Source: Limnobacter humi (GTDB lineage: Bacteria > Pseudomonadota > Gammaproteobacteria > Burkholderiales > Burkholderiaceae_B). Taken from it: DNA of 64,000 bases. The first letter of the stretch is position 1; each line of letters starts with the position of its first letter. The position numbers were made by a program, and so were the translations under genes. The notes below the pieces were generated by a model that made no database searches, was not told the origin of the DNA, and saw only the letters and a list, made by a program, of their open reading frames with translations. The stretch covers positions 625,522 to 689,521 of the forward strand of contig NZ_JANIGO010000002.1 of assembly GCF_024518835.1 (NCBI RefSeq), in the 5' to 3' direction. Positions 24,378-36,493 of the stretch are shown piece after piece.

Positions 24378-24718
24378 CGGGATGCTGGCGGTGTGAGCAC
24401 CCAGGTCTTCGCAATGGGCAGTCCACGCTGCAAGGCTTGCCGCTGCGCATCGGCCCAATCCAGTTTGTCCTGCAAACAGGCACCATCGATATCACAACCC
24501 TGCTCCATCAGCTGGTTGATTTGATGGGCTGTTTCAACACTGCCCAAGCGATTGAGCAAACCGGGCGAATCCTCACGGTCCAGGCGCAGCAACTGAGATG
24601 ACAGCAGCGATGCAGCGCGTCGAATGGTTGGCCCTTCAACGGGTGTGCCTGGCTGTTGAGACTGATGGCCAGCAACTTGATTGGTGGGTGTGGAAGGGGA
24701 AAATGGACTTGAAAACAT
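24374..24718 (-). CDS. Hypothetical protein
   Basis: I do not recognise this 114-residue protein. The first 35 residues are Ser/Pro/Gln-rich and probably disordered. The rest is helical (RRAASLLSSQLLRL, VETAHQINQLMEQGCD) and ends in a Trp-containing tail. There is no signal peptide or membrane segment. It is convergent with the FAD oxidase, the stops sharing four bases, and lies downstream of dusA on the same strand beyond an inverted repeat. Confidence 0.6.
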   Translation of the reverse strand: MFSSPFSPSTPTNQVAGHQSQQPGTPVEGPTIRRAASLLSSQLLRLDREDSPGLLNRLGSVETAHQINQLMEQGCDIDGACLQDKLDWADAQRQALQRGLPIAKTWVLTPPASR

Positions 24719-24726
24719 GAATGTTT

Positions 24727-24756
24727 CTAAAGGTCTTACTTACCAAAAACCTTTAG
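24727..24756. repeat. Inverted repeat between dusA and the next gene
   Basis: CTAAAGGT (24727-24734) and ACCTTTAG (24749-24756) are perfect 8-base arms around 14 bases. No T-run follows on the minus strand, so its role as the end of the rimP-dusA operon is uncertain. It sits 9 bases before the start of the small gene at 24718 and could be an operator. Confidence 0.55.
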
Positions 24757-24777
24757 TAGCCGTACACCCGGTGAAGT

Positions 24778-25785
24778 TCAGGCAAATTGACTGACTTGTT
24801 GAAGCGCCATTTCAACCACGGACCAACGGTTGGTTTTGAGCTGAACGGCATCGGACAGCACCTGACGATACAGCCTTCCACCCGCCTGACCATGAAACAG
24901 GCCCAACCAGGATTTGGTCAGGTTTCGGAGATTTTCACCCTTGGCCATTTCCGCTTCAACATAGGGACGTAGGGCTTGAATCACATCCGTGCGTGTTCGA
25001 TCCAGTTCAAGCTCATCCAATGAGCCTGCTTTCAAACCCGCATACCGTTCGATCAATGCATCAAAACCAGCCAGCAACCACGGGTTGGTGTAGGCTTCAC
25101 GACCGATCATGCAGCCATCTGCCCATTGAAGGTGCGACTCAATATCGGCCAGCGTTTGAATGCCGCCATTCAAAATGACTTGAAGGTGGGGAAACAGTGT
25201 TTTGAGTTCTTTCACCACCGCATAGCGCAAGGGTGGGATTTCGCGATTTTCTTTGGGCGACAGGCCTTTGAGGACGGCATTGCGGGCATGCACAATGAAG
25301 GTGTGGCAACCAGCCTCGCTGACAGCCCCTACGAAATCGTGAAGCTGCTGGGTGCTTTCGATGTAATCCAGACCAATGCGATGCTTCACGGTCACATCCA
25401 GTGAGCAAGCATCGCGCATGGCTTTCACGCAATCAGCCACCAATTGGGGCTCGGCCATCAAACAGGCACCAAACGCACCTTTCTGCACGCGTTCACTGGG
25501 GCAACCGCAGTTGAGGTTCAACTCATCGTAACCAGCCTCTTCCACCCATTTGGCACACTGGGCCAAATCGCTGGGGTCGCTACCACCGATCTGAAATGCG
25601 ATGGGATGTTCTTCAGGGCTGTAGGCCAGAAACCGCCGGCGATCTCCATGAATGAGCGCACCGGTGGTGATCATCTCGGTATACACCCAGGTGTGGCGCG
25701 AAATTTCCCGATGGAACCGCCGGCAATGCCGGTCGGTCCAGTCAATCATGGGCGCAACACTGAGTACCCGAGGCTTCACGATCAT
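24778..25785 (-). CDS. dusA: tRNA-dihydrouridine synthase A
   Basis: The protein is 335 residues. It is an FMN enzyme reducing U20/U20a in the tRNA D-loop. The TIM barrel opens with [15 protein letters not shown]. The catalytic Cys lies in [11 protein letters not shown] (near residue 94). [24 protein letters not shown] and the tail [13 protein letters not shown] mark the DusA branch. It overlaps typA by four bases (ATGA) and is the last gene of the rimP-nusA-infB operon, adding a tRNA-modifying step to a translation cluster. Confidence 0.95.
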   Translation of the reverse strand: MIVKPRVLSVAPMIDWTDRHCRRFHREISRHTWVYTEMITTGALIHGDRRRFLAYSPEEHPIAFQIGGSDPSDLAQCAKWVEEAGYDELNLNCGCPSERVQKGAFGACLMAEPQLVADCVKAMRDACSLDVTVKHRIGLDYIESTQQLHDFVGAVSEAGCHTFIVHARNAVLKGLSPKENREIPPLRYAVVKELKTLFPHLQVILNGGIQTLADIESHLQWADGCMIGREAYTNPWLLAGFDALIERYAGLKAGSLDELELDRTRTDVIQALRPYVEAEMAKGENLRNLTKSWLGLFHGQAGGRLYRQVLSDAVQLKTNRWSVVEMALQQVSQFA

Positions 25786-27602
25786 GCAGCTTCGCGGCTG
25801 GCCTTCTTGCGCTCATGCTCTTTCAGGTAGCGCTTGCGAATGCGGATGTTCTTGGGGGTAATTTCCACCAATTCATCGTCTGCAATAAATTCAACCGCGT
25901 ATTCAAGGTTGAGCGCAATGGGTGGTACCAAGCGAACTGCTTCATCGGTGCCAGAAGCACGCACGTTGGTCAGCTGCTTGCCCTTGATGGGATTGACCAC
26001 CAGGTCGTTGTCACGGCTGTGAATACCGATCACCATGCCTTCGTACAGGGCTTCGCCGGGGCTCACAAACATGCGGCCGCGGTCTTGCAATTTCCACAGG
26101 GCATACGCCACCGCGTCGCCATCGTCCTGAGAAATCAACACGCCGTTGTGGCGCTCGGCCACACCGCCTTCACGCACGGGGCCGTACTGGTCGAACACGT
26201 GGCTGATGAGACCAGTACCGCGGGTCATGGTCATGAAGTCGCCCTGAAAACCAATCAAGCCGCGAGCGGGGATTTTGTATTCCAAGCGAACACGGCCTTT
26301 GCCGTCCGGCTGCATGTCCAGCAGGTCGCCCTTGCGGCGGCCCAACTCTTCCATGACGGCACCCTGATGGCTGTCCTCAACATCCACTGTCAGGTTTTCA
26401 TAGGGCTCGCACTTCACACCGTCGATGTCTTTGTAAACCACACGCGGACGGGAAACGGCGAGCTCGTAACCTTCACGGCGCATGTTTTCCAGCAGAATCG
26501 TCAAGTGCAGTTCGCCACGACCCGACACCTCAAACACGGTGTCGTCATCGGTTTGCTTCACACGCAAAGCGACGTTGGATTTCAACTCGCGCTCGAGGCG
26601 GTCGCGCAGTTGGCGACTGGTGACAAACTTGCCTTCGCGACCCGCCAATGGTGACGTATTGACCATGAAGTTCATGGTCAAGGTGGGCTCGTCCACGCTC
26701 AACACGGGCAATGCATCCAGGGCATCTGCCGCGCAAATGGTGGTGCCAATGCCAATTTCTTCGATGCCGTTGATCAGGCAGATGTCACCGGCTTCCGCCT
26801 GGTCCACCAACACACGCTCCAGCCCACGGAACTTCAACACCTGGTTGATTTTGCCAGTGAATGGGGTGCCTTCAGGGCCGTTGGCGCAAATCACTTGCTG
26901 GCCAGCACGCACCGTACCACGCTTGATACGGCCAATGCCGATCTTGCCCACGTAGCTGTTGTAATCCAGCGAAGTGATCTGGAATTGCAAGGGGCCAGCG
27001 GCGTCATCGTCCCGCACGGGCACGTATTCCAAAATGGCTTCAAACAGGGGGCGCATGGTGCCTTCACGCACATCGGGGGTGAGGCCGGCAAAACCGTTCA
27101 AGCCTGAGGCATAAATAATGGGGAAGTCGAGTTGCTCTTCATTGGCGCCCAGCTTGTCGAACAGGTCAAACGTTTGGTCGATGACCCAGTCAGGGCGTGC
27201 GCCCGGACGATCAATCTTGTTCACCACCACGATGGGCTTCAAGCCCAAGGCCAGTGCCTTGCGGGTCACGAAGCGGGTCTGAGGCATGGGGCCTTCAACG
27301 GCGTCCACCAGCAACAACACAGAATCCACCATGGACAACACGCGCTCCACTTCACCGCCGAAGTCGGCGTGTCCTGGGGTGTCAACAATGTTGATGTGTG
27401 TGCCTTCATACTCCACCGCGCAGTTCTTGGCCAGAATCGTGATGCCACGTTCCTTTTCAATGTCGTTGCTATCCATCACCCGTTCTTCGAGCTTTTCATT
27501 CTCGCGGAAGGTGCCGGATTGGCGAAGAAGCTGGTCCACCAGGGTGGTTTTGCCATGGTCCACGTGGGCGATGATGGCGACGTTGCGTAGTGCGCGGGTC
27601 AT
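25782..27602 (-). CDS. typA: Translational GTPase TypA/BipA
   Basis: The protein is 606 residues. It is a ribosome-binding GTPase used in stress and in 50S assembly. The P-loop [15 protein letters not shown] is at the N-terminus, followed by [25 protein letters not shown] and [15 protein letters not shown]-like domains III and V and the BipA-specific C-terminal domain ([19 protein letters not shown]) follow. It is coupled by ATGA overlaps to truB upstream and dusA downstream. Confidence 0.97.
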   Translation of the reverse strand: MTRALRNVAIIAHVDHGKTTLVDQLLRQSGTFRENEKLEERVMDSNDIEKERGITILAKNCAVEYEGTHINIVDTPGHADFGGEVERVLSMVDSVLLLVDAVEGPMPQTRFVTRKALALGLKPIVVVNKIDRPGARPDWVIDQTFDLFDKLGANEEQLDFPIIYASGLNGFAGLTPDVREGTMRPLFEAILEYVPVRDDDAAGPLQFQITSLDYNSYVGKIGIGRIKRGTVRAGQQVICANGPEGTPFTGKINQVLKFRGLERVLVDQAEAGDICLINGIEEIGIGTTICAADALDALPVLSVDEPTLTMNFMVNTSPLAGREGKFVTSRQLRDRLERELKSNVALRVKQTDDDTVFEVSGRGELHLTILLENMRREGYELAVSRPRVVYKDIDGVKCEPYENLTVDVEDSHQGAVMEELGRRKGDLLDMQPDGKGRVRLEYKIPARGLIGFQGDFMTMTRGTGLISHVFDQYGPVREGGVAERHNGVLISQDDGDAVAYALWKLQDRGRMFVSPGEALYEGMVIGIHSRDNDLVVNPIKGKQLTNVRASGTDEAVRLVPPIALNLEYAVEFIADDELVEITPKNIRIRKRYLKEHERKKASREAA

Positions 27603-28576
27603 AGTGTTACCTGAATAAGTCGTTCTGGCCTGAGCAACGCGCCCTTGCCGTCGGTTTCTAAATTTCCTGTGCCCAAAAAGGTCGGTTGCCCGCCTTGGGT
27701 CATGTTGTTCTGTACTGCATACACCCGGACACGTCCCGGTGTTTCCCCTGCGGGTGGCAAGGCCAAACGCTGGCCATGCAAAAATCGTTTTGCCAGGTCA
27801 AGCTGTAACAGCATGGCCGGCAGGCTGGTCAACAAACTGTCGACTGGCTTTAATACGGCGTCCAGCCGATCGAATTGACCGTCCATGGACTGCAACTGAT
27901 CGACCCCCAACGCCTGCCCGGTGTGCAAACCACCGATGGCCGTGCGCCGCAGCGCGGTGAGGTAGCCGCCAGTGCCCAAGGCCTTGGCAAGGTCCTCAGC
28001 CAGCGTACGCACATACGTGCCTTTGCTACAGCACACCTCGATGCCCAACTCGGTGAACAACTCAGTACCACAGGCATGGTGCTTGAGAAACATGACATCC
28101 AGACGGTGGATGGCAATGGTTCTCTCCGCACGTTCCAGCTCGATGCCTTGGCGTGCATATTCATACAGCGGCTTTCCGTCCTTCTTCAAAGCGGAAAACA
28201 TGGGCGGAGTTTGCGCCACTTCGCCTAAAAATTGTTGGCAAACTCCTCGAACTTCCTTCTCGGTCAGTTTGGCCGGGTCGGCACCCTCAACTGGTTCGAT
28301 TTGCCCCTCCGCATCGCCTGTGGTGCTGACAAACCCCAGGCGAACGGTGGCCTCGTAGGTTTTGTCTGCATCAATCAGATCGGCTGCAAACTTGGTGGCC
28401 TCACCAAACATCAACGGCAACAATCCACTGGCCAATGGATCGAGCGTGCCGGTATGCCCTGTTTTTTCGGCCCGATACAGGCGCTTGATCTGCTGCAAGG
28501 CCTGGTTGGACGACAAGCCGGTGGCTTTGTCAAACAGCAGCACGCCCGACACCGGGCGTCGGCTGGCTTTCACCAT
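27599..28576 (-). CDS. truB: tRNA pseudouridine(55) synthase
   Basis: The protein is 325 residues. It makes pseudouridine 55 in the T-loop of all elongator tRNAs. The catalytic Asp is in [35 protein letters not shown] and [19 protein letters not shown] follow, with a C-terminal PUA-like extension. It lies two bases after rbfA and overlaps typA by four. Confidence 0.97.
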   Translation of the reverse strand: MVKASRRPVSGVLLFDKATGLSSNQALQQIKRLYRAEKTGHTGTLDPLASGLLPLMFGEATKFAADLIDADKTYEATVRLGFVSTTGDAEGQIEPVEGADPAKLTEKEVRGVCQQFLGEVAQTPPMFSALKKDGKPLYEYARQGIELERAERTIAIHRLDVMFLKHHACGTELFTELGIEVCCSKGTYVRTLAEDLAKALGTGGYLTALRRTAIGGLHTGQALGVDQLQSMDGQFDRLDAVLKPVDSLLTSLPAMLLQLDLAKRFLHGQRLALPPAGETPGRVRVYAVQNNMTQGGQPTFLGTGNLETDGKGALLRPERLIQVTL

Positions 28577-28578
28577 GA

Positions 28579-28950
28579 TCAGGCCGTGCCCTCTCCGCTG
28601 TCCTTCAACACACGGTCAATCAGTTGGGACATTTCAGCGCCCCGCTCCACGGACACATCGTGTTTGAACCGCAAGGTTGGCACGGTGTGAATGTGCATTT
28701 TTTTGAAGATCAGGTTACGCAAATAGCCTGAAGCCTCGTTGAGCGCCTTTTCACTGTCTTCCGCGCTGCCGGTCAGTACCGAAAAATACACGGTGGCGTA
28801 AGCGTAGTCGGGTGTCAGTTCGATGTCGGTGAGGGTCACAAAACCCAGGCGAGGATCCCGCAACTCCCGGGGAATCAACTCGGCCAGGTCTTTCTGAATC
28901 TGCTCAGCCACGCGAATACCGCGGGCCGGTGCTTTCTTTTTGTGACGCAT
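28579..28950 (-). CDS. rbfA: Ribosome-binding factor A
   Basis: The protein is 123 residues and binds the 30S subunit to help mature the 16S rRNA 5' end. It is a single KH-like domain: [46 protein letters not shown] and [15 protein letters not shown]. The order infB-rbfA-truB is standard. Confidence 0.96.
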   Translation of the reverse strand: MRHKKKAPARGIRVAEQIQKDLAELIPRELRDPRLGFVTLTDIELTPDYAYATVYFSVLTGSAEDSEKALNEASGYLRNLIFKKMHIHTVPTLRFKHDVSVERGAEMSQLIDRVLKDSGEGTA

Positions 28951-28986
28951 ACGTTCTCTCGATGCCCGGTCTGCAAGCCTTGCGGC

Positions 28987-31815
28987 TTACAGGGTACGGG
29001 CCACTTCCTTCACTTCAAAGGCTTCCAGAATGTCGCCGACCTTGATGTCATCGTAGTTGGCCAGCTGCAAACCACATTCAAAGCCTTGACGCACTTCCTT
29101 GGCATCATCTTTGAAGCGCTTGAGCGAGGCCAGCTGACCAGTCCAAATGACCACGTTGTCGCGCAGCAGGCGGATACCGGCACCACGACGAACCAGGCCT
29201 TCGGTGACCATACAACCCGCCACTGCACCCACTTTGGAAATTTTGTAGACCTCGCGGATTTCCACGTTGCCGATGATTTCCTCTTTCTTATCCGGGGTCA
29301 GCATGCCGGTCATGGCAGCTTTGATTTCGTCCACAGCGTCATAAATGATGTTGTAGTAGCGAATGTCCACGCCATTGTTTTCAGCGGTTTTGCGGGCGCC
29401 TTGGTCAGCACGGGTGTTAAAGCCGATGATGACCGCCTTGGATGCAACAGCCAGGTTTACGTCGGATTCACTGATGCCGCCCACGGCCGCGTGCACGATT
29501 TGAACCTTCACCTCGTCGGTGGAGAGCTTCAACAACGCATGCGCCAAGGCCTCTTGCGAGCCCTGAACATCGGACTTCAACACGATGGCCAACGATTTCA
29601 CTTCGCCTTCGGTCATCTGTTCAAACATGTTTTCCAGCTTGGCCGCTTGCTGCTTGGCCAGCTTCACATCTCGGAACTTGCCCTGGCGGAACAAGGCAAT
29701 CTCGCGGGCCTTGCGTTCATCCGGCAACACCATCACTTCTTCGCCAGCAGCGGGCACATCGCTCAAGCCCTGAATTTCTACAGGGATGGACGGGCCAGCA
29801 CTGTCGATGGACCGTGCATTTTCGTCCAGCATGGCGCGAACGCGACCATAGACGGAGCCTGCCAGAACCACATCGCCTTTCTTCAGGGTACCGCTTTGAA
29901 TCAGCACCGTGGCCACTGGGCCGCGGCCCTTGTCCAGACGGGATTCCACCACCAAGCCTTTGGCAGGTGAATCAACAGCCGCTTTCAGTTCAAGCACCTC
30001 GGCTTGCAGCAACACGTTTTCCAGCAGGTCGTCAATGCCCTGGCCTGTTTTGGCCGATACCGCAATCATCGGAGAGTCACCACCGTACTCTTCCGACACC
30101 ACCTCATGGGTAATCAATTCCTGCTTCAACCGTTCCGGATTGGCATCGGGTTTATCGATTTTGTTCATGGCCACCACCAGCGGTACACCAGCAGCTTTGG
30201 CGTGGTGAATCGCTTCAATGGTCTGTGGCATGACACCGTCATCGGCCGCAACCACCAGAATCACAATGTCGGTGGCCTTGGCACCCCGGGCACGCATGGC
30301 CGTGAAGGCCTCGTGGCCGGGGGTGTCTAGGAAGGTGATCATGCCGCGCGGAGTTTCGACGTGGTAGGCACCGATGTGCTGGGTAATGCCACCGGCCTCT
30401 CCCGAAGCCACTTTGGTGCGGCGGATGTAGTCCAGCAGCGACGTTTTACCATGGTCCACGTGACCCATCACGGTCACCACCGGTGCACGTGGCAACAATT
30501 CGGCCTCGGCATGGTCGGTGCCCATCTCGTCAATCAGGGCCTCCGGGTCATCCAGCTTGGCGGCAATCGCCTTGTGTCCCAATTCTTCGGTCACGATCAT
30601 CGCGGTGTCTTGGTCCAGCACCTGGTTGATGGTCACCATTTGGCCCATTTTCATCAGGCACTTGATGACTTCGGCCGCTTTCAGACTCATCTTGTGGGCC
30701 AATTCACCCACTGTGATGGTTTCAGGCACATGCACTTCTTTGACCACGGGTTCGGTGGGTTGATTGAAGTTGCTGGATTGGTCTTGCTGATGCCGACTGT
30801 TCTTGCCCTTGGGGCCTTTCCAGGCCGCTGCACCACCACGGCCCAAACTGGTGGTGTCGCCGCGGGTTTTCAAACCACCGCCACGGCGCTTGCCCACTTC
30901 TTCTTTGGCAACTAGCGTTCGCGTGCCTTTGCGGTTGCGATCATCATCGCTGCCGGCTTCGGCTGCCTTCTCAGGCTTTTTCAGGGTTTTGGCGGGTTCT
31001 GCAACCGGGGCCACTTCCTCAGGCGCTTTCATCACGCGAGCCGGCTGTTGCATCATCCGGTTGATGGCGGCCACCTCAGCTTCGGCTGCACGGCGGGCGC
31101 GCTCTTGCTGCGCGCTGGCCTGTGCTGCAGCCTCGGCGGCTTTCTTGGCTTTTTGCTCGGCTTCCAGGGCTTCAGCTGCACGCTTTTCGCGGGCCTTTGC
31201 CTGCTCAGCCTTGGCGGCCAAGGCAGCTTCGTCTGCGCTGGCATCCGCTTCGGCGGTATCGACGGCAGCGGTTTCTTGCTGGGCTTTTTCAGCCGCTTCG
31301 TGGGCCAAGCGTTCCTCTTCGGCGCGTTGGCGAGCTTCTTCCTGCAACTTCAGCTCGCGCTCACGCTCCTGCTCAAGGCGGGCCTGCTTTTCTTTCAGCT
31401 CAGCCTCTTGCCGAGCCAGCAATTCTGCCTGCCGCTTGGCTTCGGCCTCGCGACGGGCCTGCTCAGCCGCATCAATCATCGGCTCTGCAGCGGTTTCAGC
31501 CGCCTCGCCCGGAACACCGTCGCGTTGAACAAATACACGCTTTTTCCGAACTTCCACCTGCACCGTGCGCGCACGACCACCCGGACCTGCTTGTTTGATT
31601 TCGCTGGTCTGTTTGCGAGTGATGGTGATCTTCTTCTGGCCACCTGCAGAACCGTGCGCCTTGCGCAAGCTGTCCAGCAGCATGCTTTTGTCGGCTTCGG
31701 TCACCGCATCGGACTCAGATGCTTTGTTCACACCTGCAGACTTCAACTGTTCCAGCAATACATCGGCTGGCATTTTCAATTCGGCTGCAAACTGTGCAAC
31801 GGTGGTACTGGTCAT
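28987..31815 (-). CDS. infB: Translation initiation factor IF-2
   Basis: The protein is 942 residues. It delivers initiator tRNA to the 30S subunit and promotes subunit joining. In order: IF2_N domain ([13 protein letters not shown]), a very long Ala/Glu/Lys/Arg-rich helical linker (about residues 110-330), a second IF2_N-like domain ([19 protein letters not shown]), the G domain ([16 protein letters not shown] near residue 446, [16 protein letters not shown]) and the C1-C2 domains. GAAGGA-like SD lies before the ATG. Its substrate, initiator tRNA, is encoded 6 kb away in this window. Confidence 0.98.
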   Translation of the reverse strand: MTSTTVAQFAAELKMPADVLLEQLKSAGVNKASESDAVTEADKSMLLDSLRKAHGSAGGQKKITITRKQTSEIKQAGPGGRARTVQVEVRKKRVFVQRDGVPGEAAETAAEPMIDAAEQARREAEAKRQAELLARQEAELKEKQARLEQERERELKLQEEARQRAEEERLAHEAAEKAQQETAAVDTAEADASADEAALAAKAEQAKAREKRAAEALEAEQKAKKAAEAAAQASAQQERARRAAEAEVAAINRMMQQPARVMKAPEEVAPVAEPAKTLKKPEKAAEAGSDDDRNRKGTRTLVAKEEVGKRRGGGLKTRGDTTSLGRGGAAAWKGPKGKNSRHQQDQSSNFNQPTEPVVKEVHVPETITVGELAHKMSLKAAEVIKCLMKMGQMVTINQVLDQDTAMIVTEELGHKAIAAKLDDPEALIDEMGTDHAEAELLPRAPVVTVMGHVDHGKTSLLDYIRRTKVASGEAGGITQHIGAYHVETPRGMITFLDTPGHEAFTAMRARGAKATDIVILVVAADDGVMPQTIEAIHHAKAAGVPLVVAMNKIDKPDANPERLKQELITHEVVSEEYGGDSPMIAVSAKTGQGIDDLLENVLLQAEVLELKAAVDSPAKGLVVESRLDKGRGPVATVLIQSGTLKKGDVVLAGSVYGRVRAMLDENARSIDSAGPSIPVEIQGLSDVPAAGEEVMVLPDERKAREIALFRQGKFRDVKLAKQQAAKLENMFEQMTEGEVKSLAIVLKSDVQGSQEALAHALLKLSTDEVKVQIVHAAVGGISESDVNLAVASKAVIIGFNTRADQGARKTAENNGVDIRYYNIIYDAVDEIKAAMTGMLTPDKKEEIIGNVEIREVYKISKVGAVAGCMVTEGLVRRGAGIRLLRDNVVIWTGQLASLKRFKDDAKEVRQGFECGLQLANYDDIKVGDILEAFEVKEVARTL

Positions 31816-31911
31816 CTACGCTTTTCCTTCAAATTCCCTTTGCCAATCACACACCGCCGGGCCGACGGTGCAGACAGTTCTCGCATTGGTCGGGGTGCGA
31901 GGCCCCGCTAT

Positions 31912-33381
31912 TCAGTTGAACCAGTGCGCGCGGGCCTTCATGATCAGGTCACGTGCACGCTCATCGGACACCCCAGTCATTTCCATCAGCTCGTCCACAG
32001 CCAATTCCGCCAGACTGTCGCGGTCTGAAATACTGTGTTCAGCCAATTTGGCGATCAGTTCCGCGTCCATGCCTTCCAGCGACGCCAGATCAGCCGCGCC
32101 TTCCACCATTTCTTCGCGTGCAATCGCCTCTGTCAGCAAGGCATTGCGTGCTCGCGTGCGTAACTCTTCAACGGTTTCTTCATCGAAGGCTTCAATGTCC
32201 AGCATTTCAGCCAGTGGTACGTAGGCCACTTCTTCCAGGCCAGTGAAACCTTCCTCGATCAAAATGTTGGCCACTTCTTCATCCACATCCAGCTTGGCCG
32301 TGAACAACTCGCGCAACTTGCCGATTTCTTCCTCGGAGCGCTTGGCAGACTCTTCCGGCGTCATGATGTTGATTTGCCAGCCAGTCAGGTCGGAGGCCAG
32401 GCGCACGTTTTGTCCGCTACGGCCAATCGCCTGGGCCAGCTCGGCCTCGTCGACCACCACTTCCATCACGTGCTGGTCTTCGTCCACCACAATGGATTGC
32501 ACCGTGGCTGGAGACAAGGCACCAATCACGAACTGGGCTGGGTCTTCAGACCACAACACAATGTCCACGCGCTCGCCGCCCAATTCCTGGGTAACAGCCT
32601 GAACGCGGGAACCCCGAACACCCACGCAAGTTCCAATGGGGTCGATTCGGCGGTCATGGGCCAACACGGCAATTTTTGCACGCATGCCTGGGTCGCGAGC
32701 GGCTGCCTTGATCTCCAAATTGCCCTGCTCAATTTCCGGCACTTCCATGGCAAACAATGCCTTGATGAATTCCGGCGAGGTGCGTGACAAAATAACCTGC
32801 TGGCCACGCGCATTGCGGTCAACCTTCCACAGGTATGCCCGGACACGGTCACCCGGACGCAGGCTTTCACGTGGAATCATCTGGTCGCGGGGCAAACGGG
32901 CTTCGATGCGGCCGCTTTCCACAATGGCGTCACCGCGCTCCATGCGCTTGACCTGACCGATCACGATTTTATCGCCGCGGTCGAGGAAATCATTGAGGAT
33001 CTGCTCGCGCTCTGCATCACGCACCCGCTGCAAAATCACCTGCTTGGCTGCCTGGGCGCCAATACGGCCGAATTCAATGGGCTCCAGTTCTTCTTCAACA
33101 AACTCGCCAAGCTCAACGCCTGGGGCCTGTTCACGGGCGCGTTCAATCAGCACTTGATACGCTGGATCATAAAAATCTTCTTCGCTGACCACTTCCCAGC
33201 GACGGAAAGATTCGTAGTCGCCGGTGGCCCGGTCAATGGACACGCGCACGTCGACTTCTTCATCGAAGCGTTTTTTGGTCGCAGAGGCCAAAGCCAACTC
33301 AAGCGCACCGAAAACAATGTCTTTGTCCACATTCTTTTCACGCGCCAGGGCGTCAACCAACAAAAGCAACTCACGGCTCAT
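31912..33381 (-). CDS. nusA: Transcription termination/antitermination factor NusA
   Basis: The protein is 489 residues from [10 protein letters not shown], which has GGAG seven bases upstream; a longer in-frame start is ignored. It binds RNA polymerase and nascent RNA. N-terminal domain, S1 domain ([20 protein letters not shown]), two KH domains ([33 protein letters not shown]) and two acidic C-terminal helix-hairpin repeats are present. It sits 10 bases after rimP. Confidence 0.97.
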   Translation of the reverse strand: MSRELLLLVDALAREKNVDKDIVFGALELALASATKKRFDEEVDVRVSIDRATGDYESFRRWEVVSEEDFYDPAYQVLIERAREQAPGVELGEFVEEELEPIEFGRIGAQAAKQVILQRVRDAEREQILNDFLDRGDKIVIGQVKRMERGDAIVESGRIEARLPRDQMIPRESLRPGDRVRAYLWKVDRNARGQQVILSRTSPEFIKALFAMEVPEIEQGNLEIKAAARDPGMRAKIAVLAHDRRIDPIGTCVGVRGSRVQAVTQELGGERVDIVLWSEDPAQFVIGALSPATVQSIVVDEDQHVMEVVVDEAELAQAIGRSGQNVRLASDLTGWQINIMTPEESAKRSEEEIGKLRELFTAKLDVDEEVANILIEEGFTGLEEVAYVPLAEMLDIEAFDEETVEELRTRARNALLTEAIAREEMVEGAADLASLEGMDAELIAKLAEHSISDRDSLAELAVDELMEMTGVSDERARDLIMKARAHWFN

Positions 33382-33391
33382 CACAGGGCTC

Positions 33392-33901
33392 CTAAAACTT
33401 GAGATGGGGGACCAAACGGGCACCAGCCAGGTCGGCGATTTCAAAGTCGAGCAAATAGGGCTGGGCTTTCTTGCCCTCGGGCGTGACCAGCAGGCCCCAG
33501 GCGGTTTTGTCCCCTTTCTGCAGCAACCCTTTAAATTGCTTCTGGTTGTCGATGGCGCGCTTGAACTTCAAGGACACCTCTTCACCCAGGAAACGATTGA
33601 AATCGCGCACACGGCGCAACACCCGATCGACGCCCGGAGAGGAAATCTCCAGACGCTCATAATTCACGTTTTCAACCGTGAACAAGTGACTGAGCTGGTG
33701 ACTGACTTTTTCGCAATCTTCGACGGAAATGCCATTCTCGGAATCAATCATGATGCGCAACAGGCCATTGCCCTCGCGTTCAATGTCGGCTATTTCCAAA
33801 CCCAGCGAGACAATAACAGCCTCAGCCTGGTCAACCCAAGCCTCGGACCACACGCCCGACCATGTGTTGCCGACAAATTCTTCCGGATTCAAGACACCCA
33901 T
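33392..33901 (-). CDS. rimP: Ribosome maturation factor RimP
   Basis: The protein is 169 residues and is needed for 30S maturation. The N-terminal alpha/beta domain has [20 protein letters not shown]. The family motif [26 protein letters not shown] leads to a C-terminal SH3-like domain. It is the first gene of the rimP-nusA-infB-rbfA-truB-typA-dusA operon. Its first about 18 residues (to SGVWSE) are unusual, so a later start cannot be excluded. I see no clear promoter in the 90 bases upstream. Confidence 0.94.
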   Translation of the reverse strand: MGVLNPEEFVGNTWSGVWSEAWVDQAEAVIVSLGLEIADIEREGNGLLRIMIDSENGISVEDCEKVSHQLSHLFTVENVNYERLEISSPGVDRVLRRVRDFNRFLGEEVSLKFKRAIDNQKQFKGLLQKGDKTAWGLLVTPEGKKAQPYLLDFEIADLAGARLVPHLKF

Positions 33902-33993
33902 TGCTTTCCCAGTGCACTCAGTATTTCAGCTGCAGCGCCTCTTGGTGATAGGCCTGCACACGCATTCAACAGTTTGATTCAAATCGCAAAACC

Positions 33994-34018
33994 AAAAAAA
34001 AATGGGCTGAAAAGCCCA
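33994..34018 (-). terminator. Terminator of the scpB-rluB unit
   Basis: On the minus strand a TGGGCT / AGCCCA stem with a four-base loop (34003-34018) is followed by nine T. It lies about 110 bases past the rluB stop and upstream of rimP, insulating the two units. Confidence 0.88.
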
Positions 34019-34129
34019 CTTCATTTGAGACACCCATTGTTGTGTTGGGGCTCAGGCAGTCCGAGATTGTAATGGAAACCGCCTTAATTTTCAAGCATTT
34101 TCACAGGTTTCGACGCTGGGTCGACCGGC

Positions 34130-35620
34130 TCAACCCGCCACGGGTGAACGCTTGCGACGGCGCTGACCACCACGGGCCTCGCCATTGCCGGATGGTTGAC
34201 CTGCGGTATTGCCAGCTCGGTTACCTCCACCACCACCGGCAAACCCGGCGGAGGCCGGTTTACCACCCCGCTTGGGCCCACCCGATGCCGATTTGTTGCC
34301 GTTGGGTGCCCGATTGCCGTTGGGCGCCCGGTTACCATTGACGTTCCCGCCACCATTGCCAAAGCCATTTCCGTTGGCATTTCCATTTGAACCGCCAAAA
34401 CCGGCCCGATTACCGGTTGGCCGACCCGCACGGCCACCGTTACCCCCCCGCATGCCAGCAGTGGCACTGGACAACAAGTTGGAATTGGAGCGCGAGGCCG
34501 CTGCATCGGCTCCAGACACCGTGAGATAGTTCTTGGGTTGTGAAATGGCCAGGCCAGGGTCGATCAGGGGTTGCTGACTGCGGCGCTTGCCATTTCGACC
34601 CTGTTGGTTTTTGATGTCGCGGCGAACGGCCCCTTCTTTGGCGGACTCGTCCACTTTCAGCCCCAACGATTGAACCCAGGACATGGCTTCCAGCGCCTCC
34701 ATTTCCATCCACTTGCCCCGCTTGAGGGTGGATGGCATCAAGATGTCGCCAAAACGGGTACGGATCAGACGACTGACCGTCAAATTCAGGGACTCAAACA
34801 TGCGGCGAACTTCGCGGTTGCGCCCTTCTTTCAAGCCAACGCGGTACCAGCGGTTTACTCCTTCACCACCAGCAGGTTCAACATAGAGGAATTGGGCTGG
34901 ACCATCGTCCAAGGTGATGCCATCCAACAACTGCTGGCGCTGCTCATCCGACAGTTCACCCAAAATCCGCACCGCATATTCGCGCTGCACTTCATAGCGA
35001 GGGTGCATCAGCCGATTGGCCAATTCGCCGGAGCTGGTGAACAGCAACAGGCCCTCGGTGTTGAAATCCAGACGACCCACCGCCAGCCATTTGGCGTTGG
35101 AAATTTTGGGCAAACGCTGGAATACCGTTGGGCGCCCCTGCGGGTCGTCCATGGACACAATTTCGCCGGCTGGCTTGTGATAAATCAGTACCCGGGGTGG
35201 TCTGGACTTGTTTTTGCGTTGAACCGTCTTGCCGTTCACGCGGACCATGTCGGTGGGCAGTACACGCTGCCCCAAGTGTGCAGGCTCGCCATTGACCGAG
35301 ACTCGGCCAGCCACAATCAATTCTTCCATTTCGCGACGCGAACCCATGCCGCTGTCGGCCAGCACCTTGTGCAATTTTGGGGCCAGTTCGGGGTCTAGCC
35401 GCACATTCAGTTTGCTGCGGTTTTTTCCAGCCTTGGTGTCAAAACCGGCTTTCAAGCCCTCCACCTGGTCCAGCACCTCGGCCCACTCAGGCTCGTTGTC
35501 TTGTGCAATGGCCGGGGCCGCTTCCAGTGTTGCGCCCTGCAGGTCCGAAGGCTCAGCGCCGTCCAGCCAGGCAGGTTGGGTGACGGGGTCAGCTTTCTTG
35601 CGTCGTGGTGTTCTCATCAT
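34130..35620 (-). CDS. rluB: 23S rRNA pseudouridine(2605) synthase with long Asn/Gly-rich tail
   Basis: The protein is about 496 residues. It has an acidic N-terminal extension, an S4 RNA-binding domain ([20 protein letters not shown]) and a catalytic domain with the active Asp in [34 protein letters not shown] follows. After about residue 330 comes a low-complexity tail rich in Gly, Asn and Arg ([16 protein letters not shown]) that ends very basic (RRRKRS). It overlaps the scpB 3' end by about 30 bases. ATG-ATG at 35620/35617 is chosen; 35641 and 35674 are alternatives. Confidence 0.93.
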   Translation of the reverse strand: MMRTPRRKKADPVTQPAWLDGAEPSDLQGATLEAAPAIAQDNEPEWAEVLDQVEGLKAGFDTKAGKNRSKLNVRLDPELAPKLHKVLADSGMGSRREMEELIVAGRVSVNGEPAHLGQRVLPTDMVRVNGKTVQRKNKSRPPRVLIYHKPAGEIVSMDDPQGRPTVFQRLPKISNAKWLAVGRLDFNTEGLLLFTSSGELANRLMHPRYEVQREYAVRILGELSDEQRQQLLDGITLDDGPAQFLYVEPAGGEGVNRWYRVGLKEGRNREVRRMFESLNLTVSRLIRTRFGDILMPSTLKRGKWMEMEALEAMSWVQSLGLKVDESAKEGAVRRDIKNQQGRNGKRRSQQPLIDPGLAISQPKNYLTVSGADAAASRSNSNLLSSATAGMRGGNGGRAGRPTGNRAGFGGSNGNANGNGFGNGGGNVNGNRAPNGNRAPNGNKSASGGPKRGGKPASAGFAGGGGGNRAGNTAGQPSGNGEARGGQRRRKRSPVAG

Positions 35621-36203
35621 CGCTTTCTGTGGTGTTGTCATCGCCCTCAAAGGGGATGACTTTTTGCAATTCATCGGCCATCAACTGGTCTTTTTCACTG
35701 TCCAGTGGTGGTAAGTCGGCCAGGCTCATCAGGTTGAGATCGGCCAGAAACTGGCTGGTTGTTCCCCACAGCGCAGGGCGGCCTGGTGCATCACGGTGGC
35801 CAATGGCCTCAATCCAACCCCGGTCTTCCAAGGCTTTCATGACCTGGGAGGACACCGTAACGCCACGAATGGACTCAATGTCACCCCGGGTTACCGGCTG
35901 CTTGTAGGCAATGATGGCCAGTGTCTCGAGCGTTGCCCTGGAATACTTGGGCGGCTTCTCGGGATTCATCATTTCGAGATAACGCTTCACGTCGTCCCGC
36001 GTTTGAAAGCGCCAGCCGGTCTTGAGCTGCACCAACTCCAGGCCCCTGTTGGTCCAGTCCCGGCGCAGGTCTTCCAGCAGGGTATTCAGGACGGCGTTGT
36101 CCAGCGTGTCTTCAAACAGCCGAGACAACTCTTTCAGGGCAATGGGCTCTACCGAACACAGCAATGCCGCTTCTAATATGTTTTTAGCGCGCTGGGGATC
36201 CAT
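35589..36203 (-). CDS. scpB: Segregation and condensation protein B
   Basis: The protein is 204 residues of two winged-helix domains ([51 protein letters not shown]), with an acidic C-terminal tail rich in Asp, Glu and Thr. ScpB forms the SMC-ScpA-ScpB condensin. scpA, often adjacent, is not in the window. It is the first gene of a unit with rluB, the usual scpB-rluB pairing. Confidence 0.95.
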   Translation of the reverse strand: MDPQRAKNILEAALLCSVEPIALKELSRLFEDTLDNAVLNTLLEDLRRDWTNRGLELVQLKTGWRFQTRDDVKRYLEMMNPEKPPKYSRATLETLAIIAYKQPVTRGDIESIRGVTVSSQVMKALEDRGWIEAIGHRDAPGRPALWGTTSQFLADLNLMSLADLPPLDSEKDQLMADELQKVIPFEGDDNTTESDDENTTTQES

Positions 36204-36403
36204 CCACGCGGACTCTCTTCAAGATAGATTGTGAATCAAAGTTTGGGAAACAGTGCCGGGTGACCCAACCGCCGAGGAAGTGATGGTGCGGAGGGGGAGC
36301 GCTTTGATAATTCTTGCTGCGCTACTGGGCATTTAACCGATGGCGCATTGTAACCACGTTCTGAGCCCGGTAGCAACTGGCATGTTGGGCCGGCCACCGC
36401 GGC

Positions 36404-36439
36404 AAAAAAAAAGCGGCACCTGCGCAAGGCAGGCACCGC
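36404..36439 (-). terminator. Intrinsic terminator in the long intergenic region
   Basis: On the minus strand an imperfect 11-base stem (36413-36423 with 36429-36439, two mismatched pairs) is followed by nine T (36404-36412). It would end transcription from the DUF1289/thioesterase pair before scpB. Confidence 0.75.
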
Positions 36440-36493
36440 GGTCTGAAAAGCCCGACAGGACTGGAGACCTATACAGGGTATGACGGCGGTGCC

